A stretch of DNA of 36,520 nt from positions 1,400,145-1,436,664 of the forward strand of contig CP070829.1 of the NCBI GenBank assembly GCA_020344755.1. The letters are read 5' to 3'. Both the position numbers and the translations under genes were made by a program. Each line of letters begins with the position of its first letter. The first letter of the stretch is position 1. Positions 1 through 8,933 of the stretch are shown piece after piece. Source of the DNA: Gemmatimonadales bacterium (GTDB lineage Bacteria > Gemmatimonadota > Gemmatimonadetes > Longimicrobiales > Gaopeijiaceae). The notes beneath the pieces are model-generated. The model searched no databases and was not told the origin of the DNA. It saw only the letters and a list, made by a program, of their open reading frames with translations.

Positions 1-1054
1 CATGTCCGGAATGGAGGTGAAGATCGTCCAGGTGCGGGAAGACGGGTCCATCGACCTGGACGACCTGAGGTCGAAGGCCGAGGAGTACTCGGACCGGTTG
101 GCGGCCATCATGGTCACCTACCCCTCCACCGCCGGGGTCTTCGAAGAGGAGATCCGTGAGATCTGTCAGGTGGTGCACGACAATGGCGGGATGGTGTACC
201 TGGATGGGGCGAATCTCAACGCCCAGGTGGGGTTGGCCCGCCCGGGGGATTACGGGGCCGACGTCTGCCATATCAACCTCCACAAGACCTTCGCGATCCC
301 CCACGGCGGTGGTGGGCCCGGCATGGGCCCCATCTGCTGCAACGACGCGCTTGCACCCTTCCTGCCGGGGCACCCGGTGGTGGAGGTAGGTGGGGAGAAG
401 GCCATCGGGCCCATCTCCGCCGCGCCCTGGGGTAGTTCCAGCATCCTGGTCATCTCGTGGGCCTACATCGCTCTCCTCGGGGGCCAGGGAGTGCGTCGGG
501 CGTCGGAGGTCGCGATCCTGAACGCCAACTACATGGCTCGCCGACTGGAGGGGCACTACGACGTCCTGTTCCGCGGAAAGCAGGGGCGTGTGGCCCACGA
601 GTTCATCCTGGACATGCGGCCGTTCCGGAAGAGTGCCGCAATCACGGAAGAGGATGTGGCGAAGCGTCTGCAAGACTATGGCTTCCACGGCCCCACCATG
701 TCCTGGCCGGTCATCGGCACCATCATGGCTGAGCCCACCGAGTCCGAGTCCAAGGCCGAGCTGGACCGCTTCTGCGATGCCCTGATCTCCATCAGGGCCG
801 AGATCCAGCAGGTGGAGTTGGGAATCGCCGACCGGGAGGACAACCCCCTCAAGAACGCGCCGCACACGGCAGCCGTGGTTACGGCGGAGGAGTGGAATCA
901 CCGCTACACCCGGCAGCAGGCGGCCTACCCGGCGGCATGGACTCGGGAGCACAAGTTCTGGCCCTCCGTAGGGAGAGTGAACAACGCCTACGGCGACCGG
1001 AACCTGGTCTGCAGCTGCCCCCCGTTGGAGGAGTACGCCGAAGAATCAGCCTGA
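1..1054 (+). CDS. gcvPB: Glycine dehydrogenase (decarboxylating) subunit 2, 3' part
   Basis: This is the C-terminal part of the P-protein beta subunit of the glycine cleavage system. It decarboxylates glycine with PLP and passes the aminomethyl group to lipoyl-GcvH. The gene enters from the left edge: the first visible Met (base 2) lies inside the conserved SGM(E/K)V segment, and about 350 residues are present against roughly 480 in the two-subunit form. The PLP-binding segment is visible at residues 90-105 of the fragment (NLHKTF followed by a glycine-rich run), with the Schiff-base lysine at about residue 95. The C-terminus looks complete, ending in the family's [16 protein letters not shown] segment. 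A lipoyl/octanoyl transferase gene lies 830 bp downstream, consistent with GcvH's need for lipoate. Identification is firm; the real start is outside the window. Confidence 0.96.
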   Translation, partial: MSGMEVKIVQVREDGSIDLDDLRSKAEEYSDRLAAIMVTYPSTAGVFEEEIREICQVVHDNGGMVYLDGANLNAQVGLARPGDYGADVCHINLHKTFAIPHGGGGPGMGPICCNDALAPFLPGHPVVEVGGEKAIGPISAAPWGSSSILVISWAYIALLGGQGVRRASEVAILNANYMARRLEGHYDVLFRGKQGRVAHEFILDMRPFRKSAAITEEDVAKRLQDYGFHGPTMSWPVIGTIMAEPTESESKAELDRFCDALISIRAEIQQVELGIADREDNPLKNAPHTAAVVTAEEWNHRYTRQQAAYPAAWTREHKFWPSVGRVNNAYGDRNLVCSCPPLEEYAEESA

Positions 1055-1174
1055 TGAGGGAGGAGGTGGACGCGGGTGGCCCGCTCGGGCGCTCGGCCCG
1101 CATCCCCCCCGATCCGGACCCTCCCGAGCGGCACGGAGCCGGAACGCGAACGCGAAAGACTGAGGAGGTATCTC

Positions 1175-1861
1175 ATGGCGACCCTGACCTTTCATGGGCA
1201 CGCGACGTGCACCGTCACTACCGACGACGGTACGAGGCTGGTCATCGACCCCTTCTTCGGAGACAACCCCGCCACGGAGCTCTCCGTAGAGGAGGTGGAC
1301 GCCGACTTCGTCCTGGTGACGCACGGGCACTACGACCACATCGCCGATGCCGCCGCGCTGGCCAAGCGTACGGGTGCGACGGTGATCTCCACGGTGGAGG
1401 TGGTGGAGTTCCTGGCGACGCAGGGGGTGGAGAACCTCCATGGAATGAACATCGGAGGAGCCCGGGACTTTCCGTTCGGCCGCTTGAAGATGGTGCATGC
1501 CATCCATGGCGGGAGCGTTCAGTTGGAGGGTGGGGCGCCCTACACCACGCCCTGTGCCGGCTTCGTGATCCAGGTGGACGGCTGCAGACTCTACCACGCC
1601 GGGGACACAGCGCTGACCCTGGACATGCAGCTCCTGAAAGGGGCCGTCGACGTGGCGCTTCTCCCTATCGGTGACAACTTCACGATGGGGCCGGAGGACG
1701 CCGCCCGAGCGGTAGAGTTCATCGAGCCGGACCGCGTGATTCCGATCCACTACGACACCTGGCCCGTCATCGAGCAGGATCCGGAGGCTTTCCGAGAGCT
1801 GGTGGGAGACCGGGCCAGCGTGGAGGTCCTGGCTCCCGGCGGAGAGACCACCCTCGGATAG
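1175..1861 (+). CDS. UPF0173 metal-dependent hydrolase (metallo-beta-lactamase fold)
   Basis: A 228-residue protein of the UPF0173 family, close to the usual length of about 226-230. The metallo-beta-lactamase metal motif HGHYDH is at residues 50-55, with further metal-ligand candidates in HAGDT (about residue 143) and the family-typical PIHYDTWP segment near residue 190. It has no signal peptide, so it is probably cytoplasmic. The substrate of this family is unknown. I chose the ATG at 1175 over an upstream in-frame start because GAGGAGGT (1162-1169) sits 5 bp before it and the family begins at MxxLTFHGHA. It is followed after 24 bp by the LipM-like gene and so probably heads that transcription unit. 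Confidence 0.92.
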   Translation: MATLTFHGHATCTVTTDDGTRLVIDPFFGDNPATELSVEEVDADFVLVTHGHYDHIADAAALAKRTGATVISTVEVVEFLATQGVENLHGMNIGGARDFPFGRLKMVHAIHGGSVQLEGGAPYTTPCAGFVIQVDGCRLYHAGDTALTLDMQLLKGAVDVALLPIGDNFTMGPEDAARAVEFIEPDRVIPIHYDTWPVIEQDPEAFRELVGDRASVEVLAPGGETTLG

Positions 1862-1885
1862 CGTGGGCGGCGTCGGAACCTGGAC

Positions 1886-2689
1886 GTGAGCGAGGAGCGC
1901 ACCCTGCGCTGGAGCCTGGTCACGCACACCGGTCTCTCCGGTGCGGAGAACATGGCCTGGGACCATACGCTGGCTCTGTCCTGCGGGCCTCGGACAGCGG
2001 TGCTTCGGTTCTACGACTGGAGTCCGGCGACGTTGTCCCTCGGCAGAAATGAGCCGGCGCGCCGTGTCTACTCCACCGAAGCCCTCCGACGACACCGGAT
2101 CGACCTGGTTCGCCGTCCCACCGGAGGCCGGGCCGTTCTGCACGACCGAGAACTCACCTACTCGGTATGCGTGCCGCTCCGGGCCCTGGGGGGAGTTCGG
2201 GCGGCCTACGCCACCCTCAACCGGGCCCTTGCTGCGGGGCTGAGACGCCTGGGCGCTCCGGTGGGGCTCGCCACTTCGGGTGCCGCCGTGCCGTTGGATG
2301 CCGGCCCCTGCTTTCAGGATCCGGCGGCCGGGGAGGTGATGGCCGACGGCCGCAAGCTGGTGGGGAGTGCCCAGGTGCGGATGGGTGGCGTCCTGCTCCA
2401 GCACGGGTCCATCCTGCTCGAGGACGACCAGCTCCGCATCGCCGCGCTCACTTCCCGGGGGACCCACGCCACGGGGACGGGACCCGCGGTGCTACGCGAG
2501 ATCCTCGGGCGGGAAGTGGGCCGGGAGGAGTTGACCCTCGCGCTGGTGGAAGGCTTCGCAGAGGTGGTACCTGGCGACTGGCGTGGACCCACCCGGGAGG
2601 ACAGGTTGGATGCCGATGCGCTTCCCACCTCGCCCCGCGCCGAACTCGTCCAGCACTACTCCTCTGCGGAGTGGACCTGGCGACGCTGA
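1886..2689 (+). CDS. LipM-like octanoyl/lipoyl protein transferase (BPL/LPL family)
   Basis: A 267-residue biotin/lipoate protein ligase-fold protein with a GTG start. The lipoate-binding motif RRPTGGRAVLHD is at residues 76-87, and the segment DGRKLVGSAQ carries the conserved acyl-binding Lys157. Cys142, in GPCFQDP, lies where the acyl-thioester cysteine of the octanoyltransferase LipM is found, which favours transferase over ATP-dependent ligase. The LLQHGSI segment is also family-typical. Expected role: moving octanoyl from acyl-carrier protein to GcvH or E2 subunits, completed by LipA, which is not in the window. It fits gcvPB upstream. It ends 4 bp before the peptide-binding lipoprotein gene, so it is probably cotranscribed with the importer. 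LplA or LipL activity cannot be excluded from sequence alone. Confidence 0.85.
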   Translation: MSEERTLRWSLVTHTGLSGAENMAWDHTLALSCGPRTAVLRFYDWSPATLSLGRNEPARRVYSTEALRRHRIDLVRRPTGGRAVLHDRELTYSVCVPLRALGGVRAAYATLNRALAAGLRRLGAPVGLATSGAAVPLDAGPCFQDPAAGEVMADGRKLVGSAQVRMGGVLLQHGSILLEDDQLRIAALTSRGTHATGTGPAVLREILGREVGREELTLALVEGFAEVVPGDWRGPTREDRLDADALPTSPRAELVQHYSSAEWTWRR

Positions 2690-2693
2690 TACC

Positions 2694-4403
2694 ATGAGAC
2701 GATCCGCTCTCTTGTCGGTGGTCCTCCTCGTCACCGCCGCCTGCGGCGATGCTCCATCTCCCCGTGCCAGCGCCGCGGCGGCGGATCCCTTCTGCCAGGG
2801 AGTCATGGCCCGGGTGGACTCCTTCATGGCTGCGGGTGCCCCGACACCGGCAGACGGACGACATGGGGGGACCGCCGTCATGGGAGGCATCGCCGAGTTG
2901 GTGAACGGCATGAACGCCTTCACCACCACGGGATACGGGTCCAGCCAGTACCAGCAGTTCGTCAACCTCATGACCCTGGTGCGGGTCGACGGTGGGCTGG
3001 AGGCCAGGCCGTACCTGGCGGAGTCGTGGTCCGTGAGCCCGGACGGCACCGAACTCACCTTCCGGATTCGGCAGGACGTCTACTGGCACGACGGCGAACG
3101 GACCGATGCCCGTGACGTGGCCTTCACCTTCCTCCGGGCCACGGACCCCGAGACCGCATTCCCCAACCCAGCCTACTGGGATCACTATGTCGCCGGGCCG
3201 GAAGGGGTGGAGGTGGTGGACGACTTCACCGTCACCTTCCGCCTGGAGCCCCACGCGGAGATCCTGGATCCGTGGCGTGCCGTGGGAATCATGCCGGAGC
3301 ATCTGCTGGCGGACGTGCCGCCCTCCGAGCTGGCTTCCCATCCATTCGGAAGCGTCTGTCCCGTGGGGAACGGCCCGTTCGTCTTCGCGTCCCACCGACC
3401 CCAGGAGAGCTGGACCTTCGAGGCGAACCCTGCGTTTCCCGGGCAACTGGGTGGCCGACCCTTCCTGGACCGTCTGGTCTATCGGGTGATTCCGGACCAG
3501 ACCACGCTCCTGACGGAGCTCCTCACCGGATCGATAGACATGTATCTCTCCCTCCGCCCGGACCAGGCGGCGACGGTGGTGGAGGATCCCGACACACGGC
3601 TGGAGACGTTCGATCCCCGGGAATTCACCTTCATCGGGTGGAATACGCGTCGTCCCCAGCTCGCCGACCCCAGGGTGCGCCGGGCCATTGCCATGTCCAC
3701 GGACCGGGATGCGGTGGTCCAGGCACTGCTTCGGGGATTCGGTACCGTGGCCGAGACGGGAGTTCCTCCCTTCCACTGGGCCTACGATGCCGACCTGGAA
3801 GGCCCCGCCTACGATCCGGAGGCGGCCGCTGCACTCCTGGACGAGACAGAGTGGAGGGACCGTGATGGGGATGGCGTCCGGGAGAACGCCTCGGGGGCTC
3901 CCCTGGAGCTCACGGTGATCTTCAACGCCGGGAACCAGGACCGGCAGACCATCGCCGAGCTCATGCAGGCGGAGCTCCGGTCCCTGGGGATCTCGGTGAC
4001 GCCGGAGGGACTGGAGCCCGGAGAGCTGGCCCGTCGGGCCACGGACCCTTCGGTACGGGACTTCGACGGTCTGATCCTGGCCTGGGTGCACGACTTCAGG
4101 GTGGACGAGAAGGACCTCTTCCACTCGACGAGGGCGGATCAGCCCCTCGGGTTCTCGGGGCTTCGCGATCCGGAGCTGGATCGGCTGCTGGACACGCTCC
4201 AGCTGGTCGTGGACCGGGACCAGTCCCGGCCACTATGGCATGACTACCAGCGTCGCATCGTCGATCTCCAGCCCTGGCTCTACCTCTTCTATGCCCAGAA
4301 GCTCACCGGCGTCTCGAGGCGGCTCCAGGGGGTGGAGGTGGACTTCCGCGGGGAGGTGGTGACCGTCGGCGACTGGCGGATCCAGGAAGCGGAGTCCAGG
4401 TGA
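2694..4403 (+). CDS. Peptide ABC transporter substrate-binding lipoprotein (SBP family 5, DppA/OppA type)
   Basis: A 569-residue extracytoplasmic solute-binding protein of family 5. The N-terminus is a lipoprotein signal (hydrophobic run, then VTAAC) with the lipidated cysteine at residue 17. The family signature is visible: YLAESWSVSPDGTELTFRIR, then VYWHDGE and DVAFTF, and later the segment with ADPRVRRAIAMSTDRD. It should capture peptides in the periplasm and deliver them to the permeases encoded next. I chose the ATG at 2694 because an upstream in-frame start would overlap lipM and would lack the signal peptide. The 4-bp gap to lipM suggests coupling. Substrate specificity (di-, oligopeptide or other) cannot be told from sequence. 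Confidence 0.94.
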   Translation: MRRSALLSVVLLVTAACGDAPSPRASAAAADPFCQGVMARVDSFMAAGAPTPADGRHGGTAVMGGIAELVNGMNAFTTTGYGSSQYQQFVNLMTLVRVDGGLEARPYLAESWSVSPDGTELTFRIRQDVYWHDGERTDARDVAFTFLRATDPETAFPNPAYWDHYVAGPEGVEVVDDFTVTFRLEPHAEILDPWRAVGIMPEHLLADVPPSELASHPFGSVCPVGNGPFVFASHRPQESWTFEANPAFPGQLGGRPFLDRLVYRVIPDQTTLLTELLTGSIDMYLSLRPDQAATVVEDPDTRLETFDPREFTFIGWNTRRPQLADPRVRRAIAMSTDRDAVVQALLRGFGTVAETGVPPFHWAYDADLEGPAYDPEAAAALLDETEWRDRDGDGVRENASGAPLELTVIFNAGNQDRQTIAELMQAELRSLGISVTPEGLEPGELARRATDPSVRDFDGLILAWVHDFRVDEKDLFHSTRADQPLGFSGLRDPELDRLLDTLQLVVDRDQSRPLWHDYQRRIVDLQPWLYLFYAQKLTGVSRRLQGVEVDFRGEVVTVGDWRIQEAESR

Positions 4404-4434
4404 GGCGGGCACCGGGAGGTCGCGAGGGGCGCGG

Positions 4435-5421
4435 GTGAGGAGGTACCTGCTGGGGAGGCTTCTCCTGGCGGTGCCGCTATTGTTGGCACTCGCCACCCTC
4501 CTGTTCATGCTGGTGGAGCTGGCTCCCGGTGATCCCGCGGACCTTCTCATCTCCCCCGGGATGACCAACGAGGTCAGGGAGCAGGTGCGGACCAACCTGG
4601 GTCTGGACGAGCCGGCCCCGGTGCGGTACCTGCGGTGGATCGCCGCCGCCGCCACAGGGGACCTGGGCTTCTCCCACAGTCGTGGCGTGTCGGTCCGTGT
4701 GGCGCTGGCTCAATCACTCCCCAACACGCTCCTCCTCACGGGAGTGTCCCTGGTCCTGGCCTTCGCCCTGGGAGTGGGGGTGGGGATCGTCCAGGCGGTC
4801 CGCCAGAGCAGCTGGATCGACTCGGTGCTGAACCTCTTCGTCCTGACCTTCTATTCCCTGCCGTCGTTCTGGCTCGGGGTGATCCTGATCCTGGTCTTCT
4901 CCTACGGGGCGCAGAGCGTTTGGGAGTGGCCGATTCACTTCCCGGCGTCCGGGGCCACGAGCGTGGGCTACGACCTGATGGGCCCCGGCGAACGGATCGT
5001 GGATCGGGTCCGGCACCTGATCCTCCCGGTGGGGACCCTGGTTCTGGTCATGGGTGCGGGGGTGGCGCGGTACGCCCGGTCGGCCCTCCTGGAGGTGATT
5101 CGAGAGGACTACGTCCGGGCGGCCCGAGCGAGAGGCCTGGGGCGGGCTCGGGTGCTGTTCCGGCACGCCCTTCCCAATGCCCTGCTCCCCCTCATCACCG
5201 TATTCGGTCTGTACCTGCCGGTTCTCTTCAGCGGTGCGGTGTTCGTCGAGACGGTCTTCGCCTGGCCTGGGATGGGGCGACTGATGGTGGATGCGGTGGC
5301 TTCCCGGGATTTCCCCCTGGTACTCGGCGGGAGCCTTGTCTTTGCGGTTCTGGTGGTGGTCGGGAATCTGGTGGCCGACCTGCTGTACGCATGGGCGGAC
5401 CCGAGGGTGCGCTATGGATAG
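4435..5421 (+). CDS. Peptide ABC transporter permease, DppB type
   Basis: A 328-residue inner-membrane permease with the BPD_transp_1 domain and about six transmembrane segments. The N-terminus MRRYLLGRLLLAVPLLLALA is the typical DppB/OppB first helix, followed by the periplasmic PGDPADLL segment. The cytoplasmic EAA loop that docks on the ATPases is at about residues 221-252 (REDYVRAARARGLG through HALPNALLPLI). It starts with GTG, with GGAGGT about 15 bp upstream, 31 bp after the binding-protein gene. Its stop overlaps the start of the second permease by 8 bp, so the pair is translationally coupled. Confidence 0.95.
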   Translation: MRRYLLGRLLLAVPLLLALATLLFMLVELAPGDPADLLISPGMTNEVREQVRTNLGLDEPAPVRYLRWIAAAATGDLGFSHSRGVSVRVALAQSLPNTLLLTGVSLVLAFALGVGVGIVQAVRQSSWIDSVLNLFVLTFYSLPSFWLGVILILVFSYGAQSVWEWPIHFPASGATSVGYDLMGPGERIVDRVRHLILPVGTLVLVMGAGVARYARSALLEVIREDYVRAARARGLGRARVLFRHALPNALLPLITVFGLYLPVLFSGAVFVETVFAWPGMGRLMVDAVASRDFPLVLGGSLVFAVLVVVGNLVADLLYAWADPRVRYG

Positions 5422-6304
5422 CCGCACCGCGGTTTCCAGCGACCGGTCCAAGGCGCCACCGCTCTTGGCGGGCCGCGTCGCCCGTTGGTCCTCCCTGGGC
5501 GGCAACCGGATGGCGCGCCTGGGGCTGATGGGGGTGGGCGTGGCCGCCGGCCTGGCCCTACTCGCCCCGATGCTGGCGCCTCACGATCCCATGCAGACGG
5601 ATCTGACCCGGAACCTTCTGGCACCCAGTTGGGATCACCTCCTGGGGACGGACCAGTTGGGACGCGACGTTTTGAGTCGACTTCTCCATGGAGCCCGCGT
5701 ATCCCTGGGTATCGCATTGCTGAGTGGAACCCTGAGCGTGGTGATCGGGGTGGCTCTGGGTGCGCTGGGGGGGTACCTGGGCGGGTGGGTGGACTCGGTG
5801 GTCATGCGAATGGTGGACGTGGTCCTCGCGGTCCCGCGGTTGGTTCTGCTGGTGACCGTGATTGCCATCGTCCAGCCCAGCGTCACCGCCATCGTCCTCC
5901 TCCTGGCCTTCACCCAGTGGCCGGCTCCGGCCCGGCTGATTCGTGCCGAGATCCTGAGCCTCAAGGAGCGGGACTTCGTGGAGGCCGCCAGGGCCCTGGG
6001 GTACTCCCGGACCCGCATACTCCTTCGCCACTTGGTGCCCAACGCCCTCTCGCCGGTGTTGGTTGCCGCCACCCTGGGTGTTTCGCACACCGTGATCCTC
6101 GAGTCCGGCCTGGCATTTCTCGGGCTCGGGGTGCCGCTCTCCTGGGGAACGCTGCTTCTGTCGGGGCAGGCGAACCTCCTGACAGGAGCCTGGTGGCTCA
6201 GTGTCTTCCCCGGCGTCGCCATCGCGCTGGTGGCGATCGCCTTCAACCTGGTGGGCGACGGCTTGAGGGATGCCCTGGATCCGCGGCAGGAGGTCCGGCT
6301 GTGA
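5414..6304 (+). CDS. Peptide ABC transporter permease, DppC type
   Basis: A 296-residue second permease of the importer. It has the OppC/DppC N-terminal transmembrane region followed by the conserved HLLGTDQLGRDVLSRLLHGAR segment, the BPD_transp_1 core and an EAA loop at about residues 185-215 (ERDFVEAARALGYS through HLVPNALSPV). The ATG at 5414 lies 8 bp inside the upstream permease gene. An earlier in-frame start at 5291 would be buried in that gene and was not chosen. It overlaps the ATPase gene by 4 bp (GTGA). It should form the heterodimeric channel with the DppB-type subunit. Confidence 0.95.
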   Translation: MDSRTAVSSDRSKAPPLLAGRVARWSSLGGNRMARLGLMGVGVAAGLALLAPMLAPHDPMQTDLTRNLLAPSWDHLLGTDQLGRDVLSRLLHGARVSLGIALLSGTLSVVIGVALGALGGYLGGWVDSVVMRMVDVVLAVPRLVLLVTVIAIVQPSVTAIVLLLAFTQWPAPARLIRAEILSLKERDFVEAARALGYSRTRILLRHLVPNALSPVLVAATLGVSHTVILESGLAFLGLGVPLSWGTLLLSGQANLLTGAWWLSVFPGVAIALVAIAFNLVGDGLRDALDPRQEVRL

Positions 6305-7278
6305 GCTCCCTCCTGCGCGTGGCGGACCTCACCGTATCGTTCCCCGATCGACACGGTCGAGCCCCGGTGGTGCAGGGTGTGCAACTCTCCCTGGAGGCCG
6401 GCGAGATCCTGGCCCTGGTCGGCGAATCCGGATCCGGCAAGACGGTGACCGCCCTGAGCCTGGTGCGGCTGCTCCCCCCGGGTGCCACGGTGGCTCCCGA
6501 GAGCGTGGTGGAGATCGGCGGAATCCGCGTGCTGGGACCGGGGGCCACGCCGGCACGGCACCTTCGAGGTGGGACGGTGGGAGTGGTGTTTCAGGAGGGG
6601 TCGGGCGCTCTGAATCCGGTTCGGCGCATCGGAGAACAGTTGAGGGAGGTGGTGGTCCGACACCGGGGGGTCGCTGGTGCCGAGGCGGGTCGCGAGGTGG
6701 TCCGGCTTCTCGAGGAGGTCGGTCTTCCTGAGCCATCTCGGGTAGCTTCGTCCTTTCCCCACCAACTCTCCGGCGGGATGCGCCAGAGGGTGCTCATCGC
6801 GCTGGCCCTGGCGGGGGATCCCCGCCTCCTCGTCGCGGACGAGCCCACCAGCGCGTTGGACGCACGGGTCCAGCTCAGGATCCTGGCCCTGATCCGGGAG
6901 TTGACCCGGACCCGGGGGTTGGGCACCCTGCTGATCACCCACGACCTGGGGGTGGTGGCACACACCAGCGACCGGGTCGCGGTCATGTACGCGGGCCGGG
7001 TCCTGGAGGAGGGCCGGGCGGATCAGCTGCTAAGGAGCCCAGGGCATCCCTACACAAGGGGTCTCCTCGCCGCCCTCCCCTCCGGTCGCCAAAGGAAGGC
7101 ACCGCTTGCATCCATGCCGGGCCGGATGCCTCCACCGGGGCTCCGGGGGGCCGGGTGCGTGTTCCGGGACCGGTGCAGCCAGGAGCGACCCCGTTGTCGG
7201 GAGGAGCCCGACTGGGTGTCACTCGGCGAGACCGGTGGTCGGGTCCGCTGCTGGCTCGCTTTGGAGGCAGAAGGGTGA
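6301..7278 (+). CDS. Peptide ABC transporter ATPase, DppD type, with C-terminal cysteine motif
   Basis: A 325-residue ATPase starting at a GTG that overlaps the DppC-type stop (GTGA). Walker A GESGSGKT is at residues 41-48, the signature LSGGMRQR at about 156-163, Walker B with DEPTSALD at about 180, and the switch histidine in LLITHDLG. The C-terminal oligo-peptide extension (HPYTRGLLAALP onwards) carries four cysteines, at 286, 292, 299 and 317. In Opp/Dpp ATPases the equivalent conserved cysteines have been reported to bind a [4Fe-4S] cluster; binding here is inference. It pairs with the next gene to form the ATPase heterodimer. Confidence 0.95.
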   Translation: MSSLLRVADLTVSFPDRHGRAPVVQGVQLSLEAGEILALVGESGSGKTVTALSLVRLLPPGATVAPESVVEIGGIRVLGPGATPARHLRGGTVGVVFQEGSGALNPVRRIGEQLREVVVRHRGVAGAEAGREVVRLLEEVGLPEPSRVASSFPHQLSGGMRQRVLIALALAGDPRLLVADEPTSALDARVQLRILALIRELTRTRGLGTLLITHDLGVVAHTSDRVAVMYAGRVLEEGRADQLLRSPGHPYTRGLLAALPSGRQRKAPLASMPGRMPPPGLRGAGCVFRDRCSQERPRCREEPDWVSLGETGGRVRCWLALEAEG

Positions 7279-8054
7279 GCAACCTCCTTGAGGTCCGGGA
7301 TCTGGCGGTGACCTTTCCGGGACATCGGGGCTCGGAGCCCTGCGCCGCAGTGCGAGGGGTGTCTCTGGCCATCGCTCGGGGGGAGACCCTCGGCCTGGTG
7401 GGTGAGTCAGGGGCGGGGAAGACGACGATCGGACGCGCAGTACTCGGGCTGGTGAGGCCGTCCGCCGGGAGCATCCAGTTCGACGGGATCGACCTTGGGT
7501 CCATGGACCAAGTCGGGCTACAGCGCTTCCGTCGGCGGGCCCAGATCGTTTTCCAGGACTCCATGGAAAGCCTGAACCCGCGCATGCGAATCGGGGACGT
7601 CCTGCGAGAGGTCCTGATGGTGCACGGTACCCCGCGGGGATCGCGACCGGAGGAGGTGAGAGCACTCCTCGAGCGGGTGGGGCTGCCGCCGGGCATCGTG
7701 GAGCTGCGCCCCCACGAGCTCAGCGCCGGGCAGCGCCAGCGGGTGGGCATTGCCAGGGCCCTGGCGGTGAGCCCGGAGCTGGTGGTCCTGGACGAACCGG
7801 TGTCGGCCCTGGACGTCTCGGTCCGGGCGCAGGTGATGAACCTCCTGCTCACCCTGCAGTCGGAGCTGGCACTGACCTACCTCTTCATCTCCCACGACCT
7901 GGCGGTGGTGCACCACATGAGTGACCGCATCACGGTGGTCCACGAAGGGAAGGTGGTGGAGGAAGGACCCCCAGATGTGGTGCTCCAGCAGCCCGCTCAC
8001 CCCTACACGCGCGCCTTGACCGATTCGGCCCTTCCGTGGACGGTGCGAATGTAG
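7275..8054 (+). CDS. Peptide ABC transporter ATPase, DppF type, short
   Basis: A 259-residue ATPase whose GTG overlaps the preceding stop (GTGA). Walker A GESGAGKT is at residues 43-50, the signature is LSAGQRQR, Walker B reads LVVLDEPVSALDVS, and the H-loop is LFISHDLAVV. Family members usually run past 300 residues with an oligo_HPY extension. This one stops just after HPYTRALTDSALP, so the cysteine-bearing tail seen in its DppD-type partner is missing. The nucleotide-binding core is complete, so it should be functional. It is the last gene of the importer operon. A C-terminal truncation cannot be ruled out, but there is no frameshifted remainder downstream. Confidence 0.93.
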   Translation: MSNLLEVRDLAVTFPGHRGSEPCAAVRGVSLAIARGETLGLVGESGAGKTTIGRAVLGLVRPSAGSIQFDGIDLGSMDQVGLQRFRRRAQIVFQDSMESLNPRMRIGDVLREVLMVHGTPRGSRPEEVRALLERVGLPPGIVELRPHELSAGQRQRVGIARALAVSPELVVLDEPVSALDVSVRAQVMNLLLTLQSELALTYLFISHDLAVVHHMSDRITVVHEGKVVEEGPPDVVLQQPAHPYTRALTDSALPWTVRM

Positions 8055-8098
8055 CCGGAGCAGCCGAAATGGATGACCGGGAAGCGGCGTATGAGGTC

Positions 8099-8128
8099 TT
8101 GACACCCGCTGCGGGCTCCCGCCATCTT
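8099..8128 (+). promoter_or_regulatory. Putative promoter of the exbB-like gene
   Basis: A perfect -35 hexamer TTGACA (8099-8104) is followed after 18 bp by CATCTT (8123-8128), which continues as CATCTTG. It lies in the gap between dppF and the exbB-like gene, about 85 bp before the likely start. The -35 match is strong and the -10 weak by the E. coli standard, but the -10 resembles motifs elsewhere in the window. Confidence 0.45.
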
Positions 8129-8211
8129 GCCCACCCCTCGCGGAATGGAACGCGTTCGCCCCGGTGGAACGGCCCGGGCGATCTCATACACAACCCCTGC
8201 TGGAGGTCATT

Positions 8212-8907
8212 TTGACCGGTGTGATGCGTCTTTACGGAACTCTGGTTCAGCTCCCGGGGATGGATGCCCCTGAGCTCACTCTTCAGGAGCAGATGAACCA
8301 GATCTGGATGGACACCGGGTTCATGAAGTGGCCCCTGTCCCTGTGCCTGGTCCTGGGCATCATCGTCATCATCTGGAAGTTCATCGATCTCCAGGCCAAG
8401 GCGTCCAAGACCCGGTCGATCCTTCGCGACGTGGATGAGCTCCTCAACGAGCAGCGGATTCGGGAGGCGCTGGACCTGACCCGGGACTCCAACTCCCCGG
8501 CGGCGAAGATCCTCTATGCGGGTCTCGAGCGTCATGACGAGGGCACCGAGCGGGTCATGAAGGCCATCGAGAATCAGGGCCTGATCGAGCTCTCGCGGCT
8601 GGAGAAGGGGCTCGTCGTGCTGGCGACCCTCACCAACATCGCGCCCCTCCTGGGCTTCCTCGGCACGGTGATCGGGATGATCATCGCGTTCCAGTCCATC
8701 GAGATGGCCGGTGAGGTGGAGGCGACTCTCGTGGCCGGCGGGATCAAGGTGGCGCTCCTCACCACGGCGGCGGGGCTGGTGATCGCCATTCCGGTGAGCA
8801 TCGCGCACAACTTCTTCGTCTCCCGGATCGACGCCATCGTGATCGACATGGAGGAGTCGGCCCAGAAGATGATCGACACTCTCCACGGGATGGGCACGGT
8901 CGCCTGA
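8212..8907 (+). CDS. ExbB/TolQ/MotA-family proton channel protein
   Basis: A protein of about 231 residues of the MotA/TolQ/ExbB family, which forms the inner-membrane proton channel that energises TonB- or Tol-dependent processes. Three membrane segments are visible: one near residue 40 (WPLSLCLVLGIIVIIW), one in the conserved block LTNIAPLLGFLGTVIGMI, and one in LLTTAAGLVIAIPVSIAHNFF. I chose the TTG at 8212 because GGAGG (8202-8206) is 5 bp upstream; GTG 8221 and ATG 8224 are alternatives. No exbD/tolR gene follows, which is unusual, and a strong terminator comes right after the stop. Its partner must be encoded elsewhere. It could energise TonB-dependent receptors such as the SusC-like one at the right end of the window. 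Confidence 0.9.
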   Translation: MTGVMRLYGTLVQLPGMDAPELTLQEQMNQIWMDTGFMKWPLSLCLVLGIIVIIWKFIDLQAKASKTRSILRDVDELLNEQRIREALDLTRDSNSPAAKILYAGLERHDEGTERVMKAIENQGLIELSRLEKGLVVLATLTNIAPLLGFLGTVIGMIIAFQSIEMAGEVEATLVAGGIKVALLTTAAGLVIAIPVSIAHNFFVSRIDAIVIDMEESAQKMIDTLHGMGTVA

Positions 8908-8933
8908 CGGTCCGTCGTCCTATCGTAGGTGCC

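Noticed and set aside
1046..2467. A 473-codon minus-strand frame across the UPF0173 and lipM genes
   Set aside because: It is antisense to two clear family members and has no recognisable domain, so it is a by-product of GC-rich codon bias.
5485..6300. A long N-terminal extension of the DppD-type ATPase through the DppC-type gene
   Set aside because: The GTG at 6301 overlaps the DppC stop as in the next gene pair, and the ABC domain begins right there.
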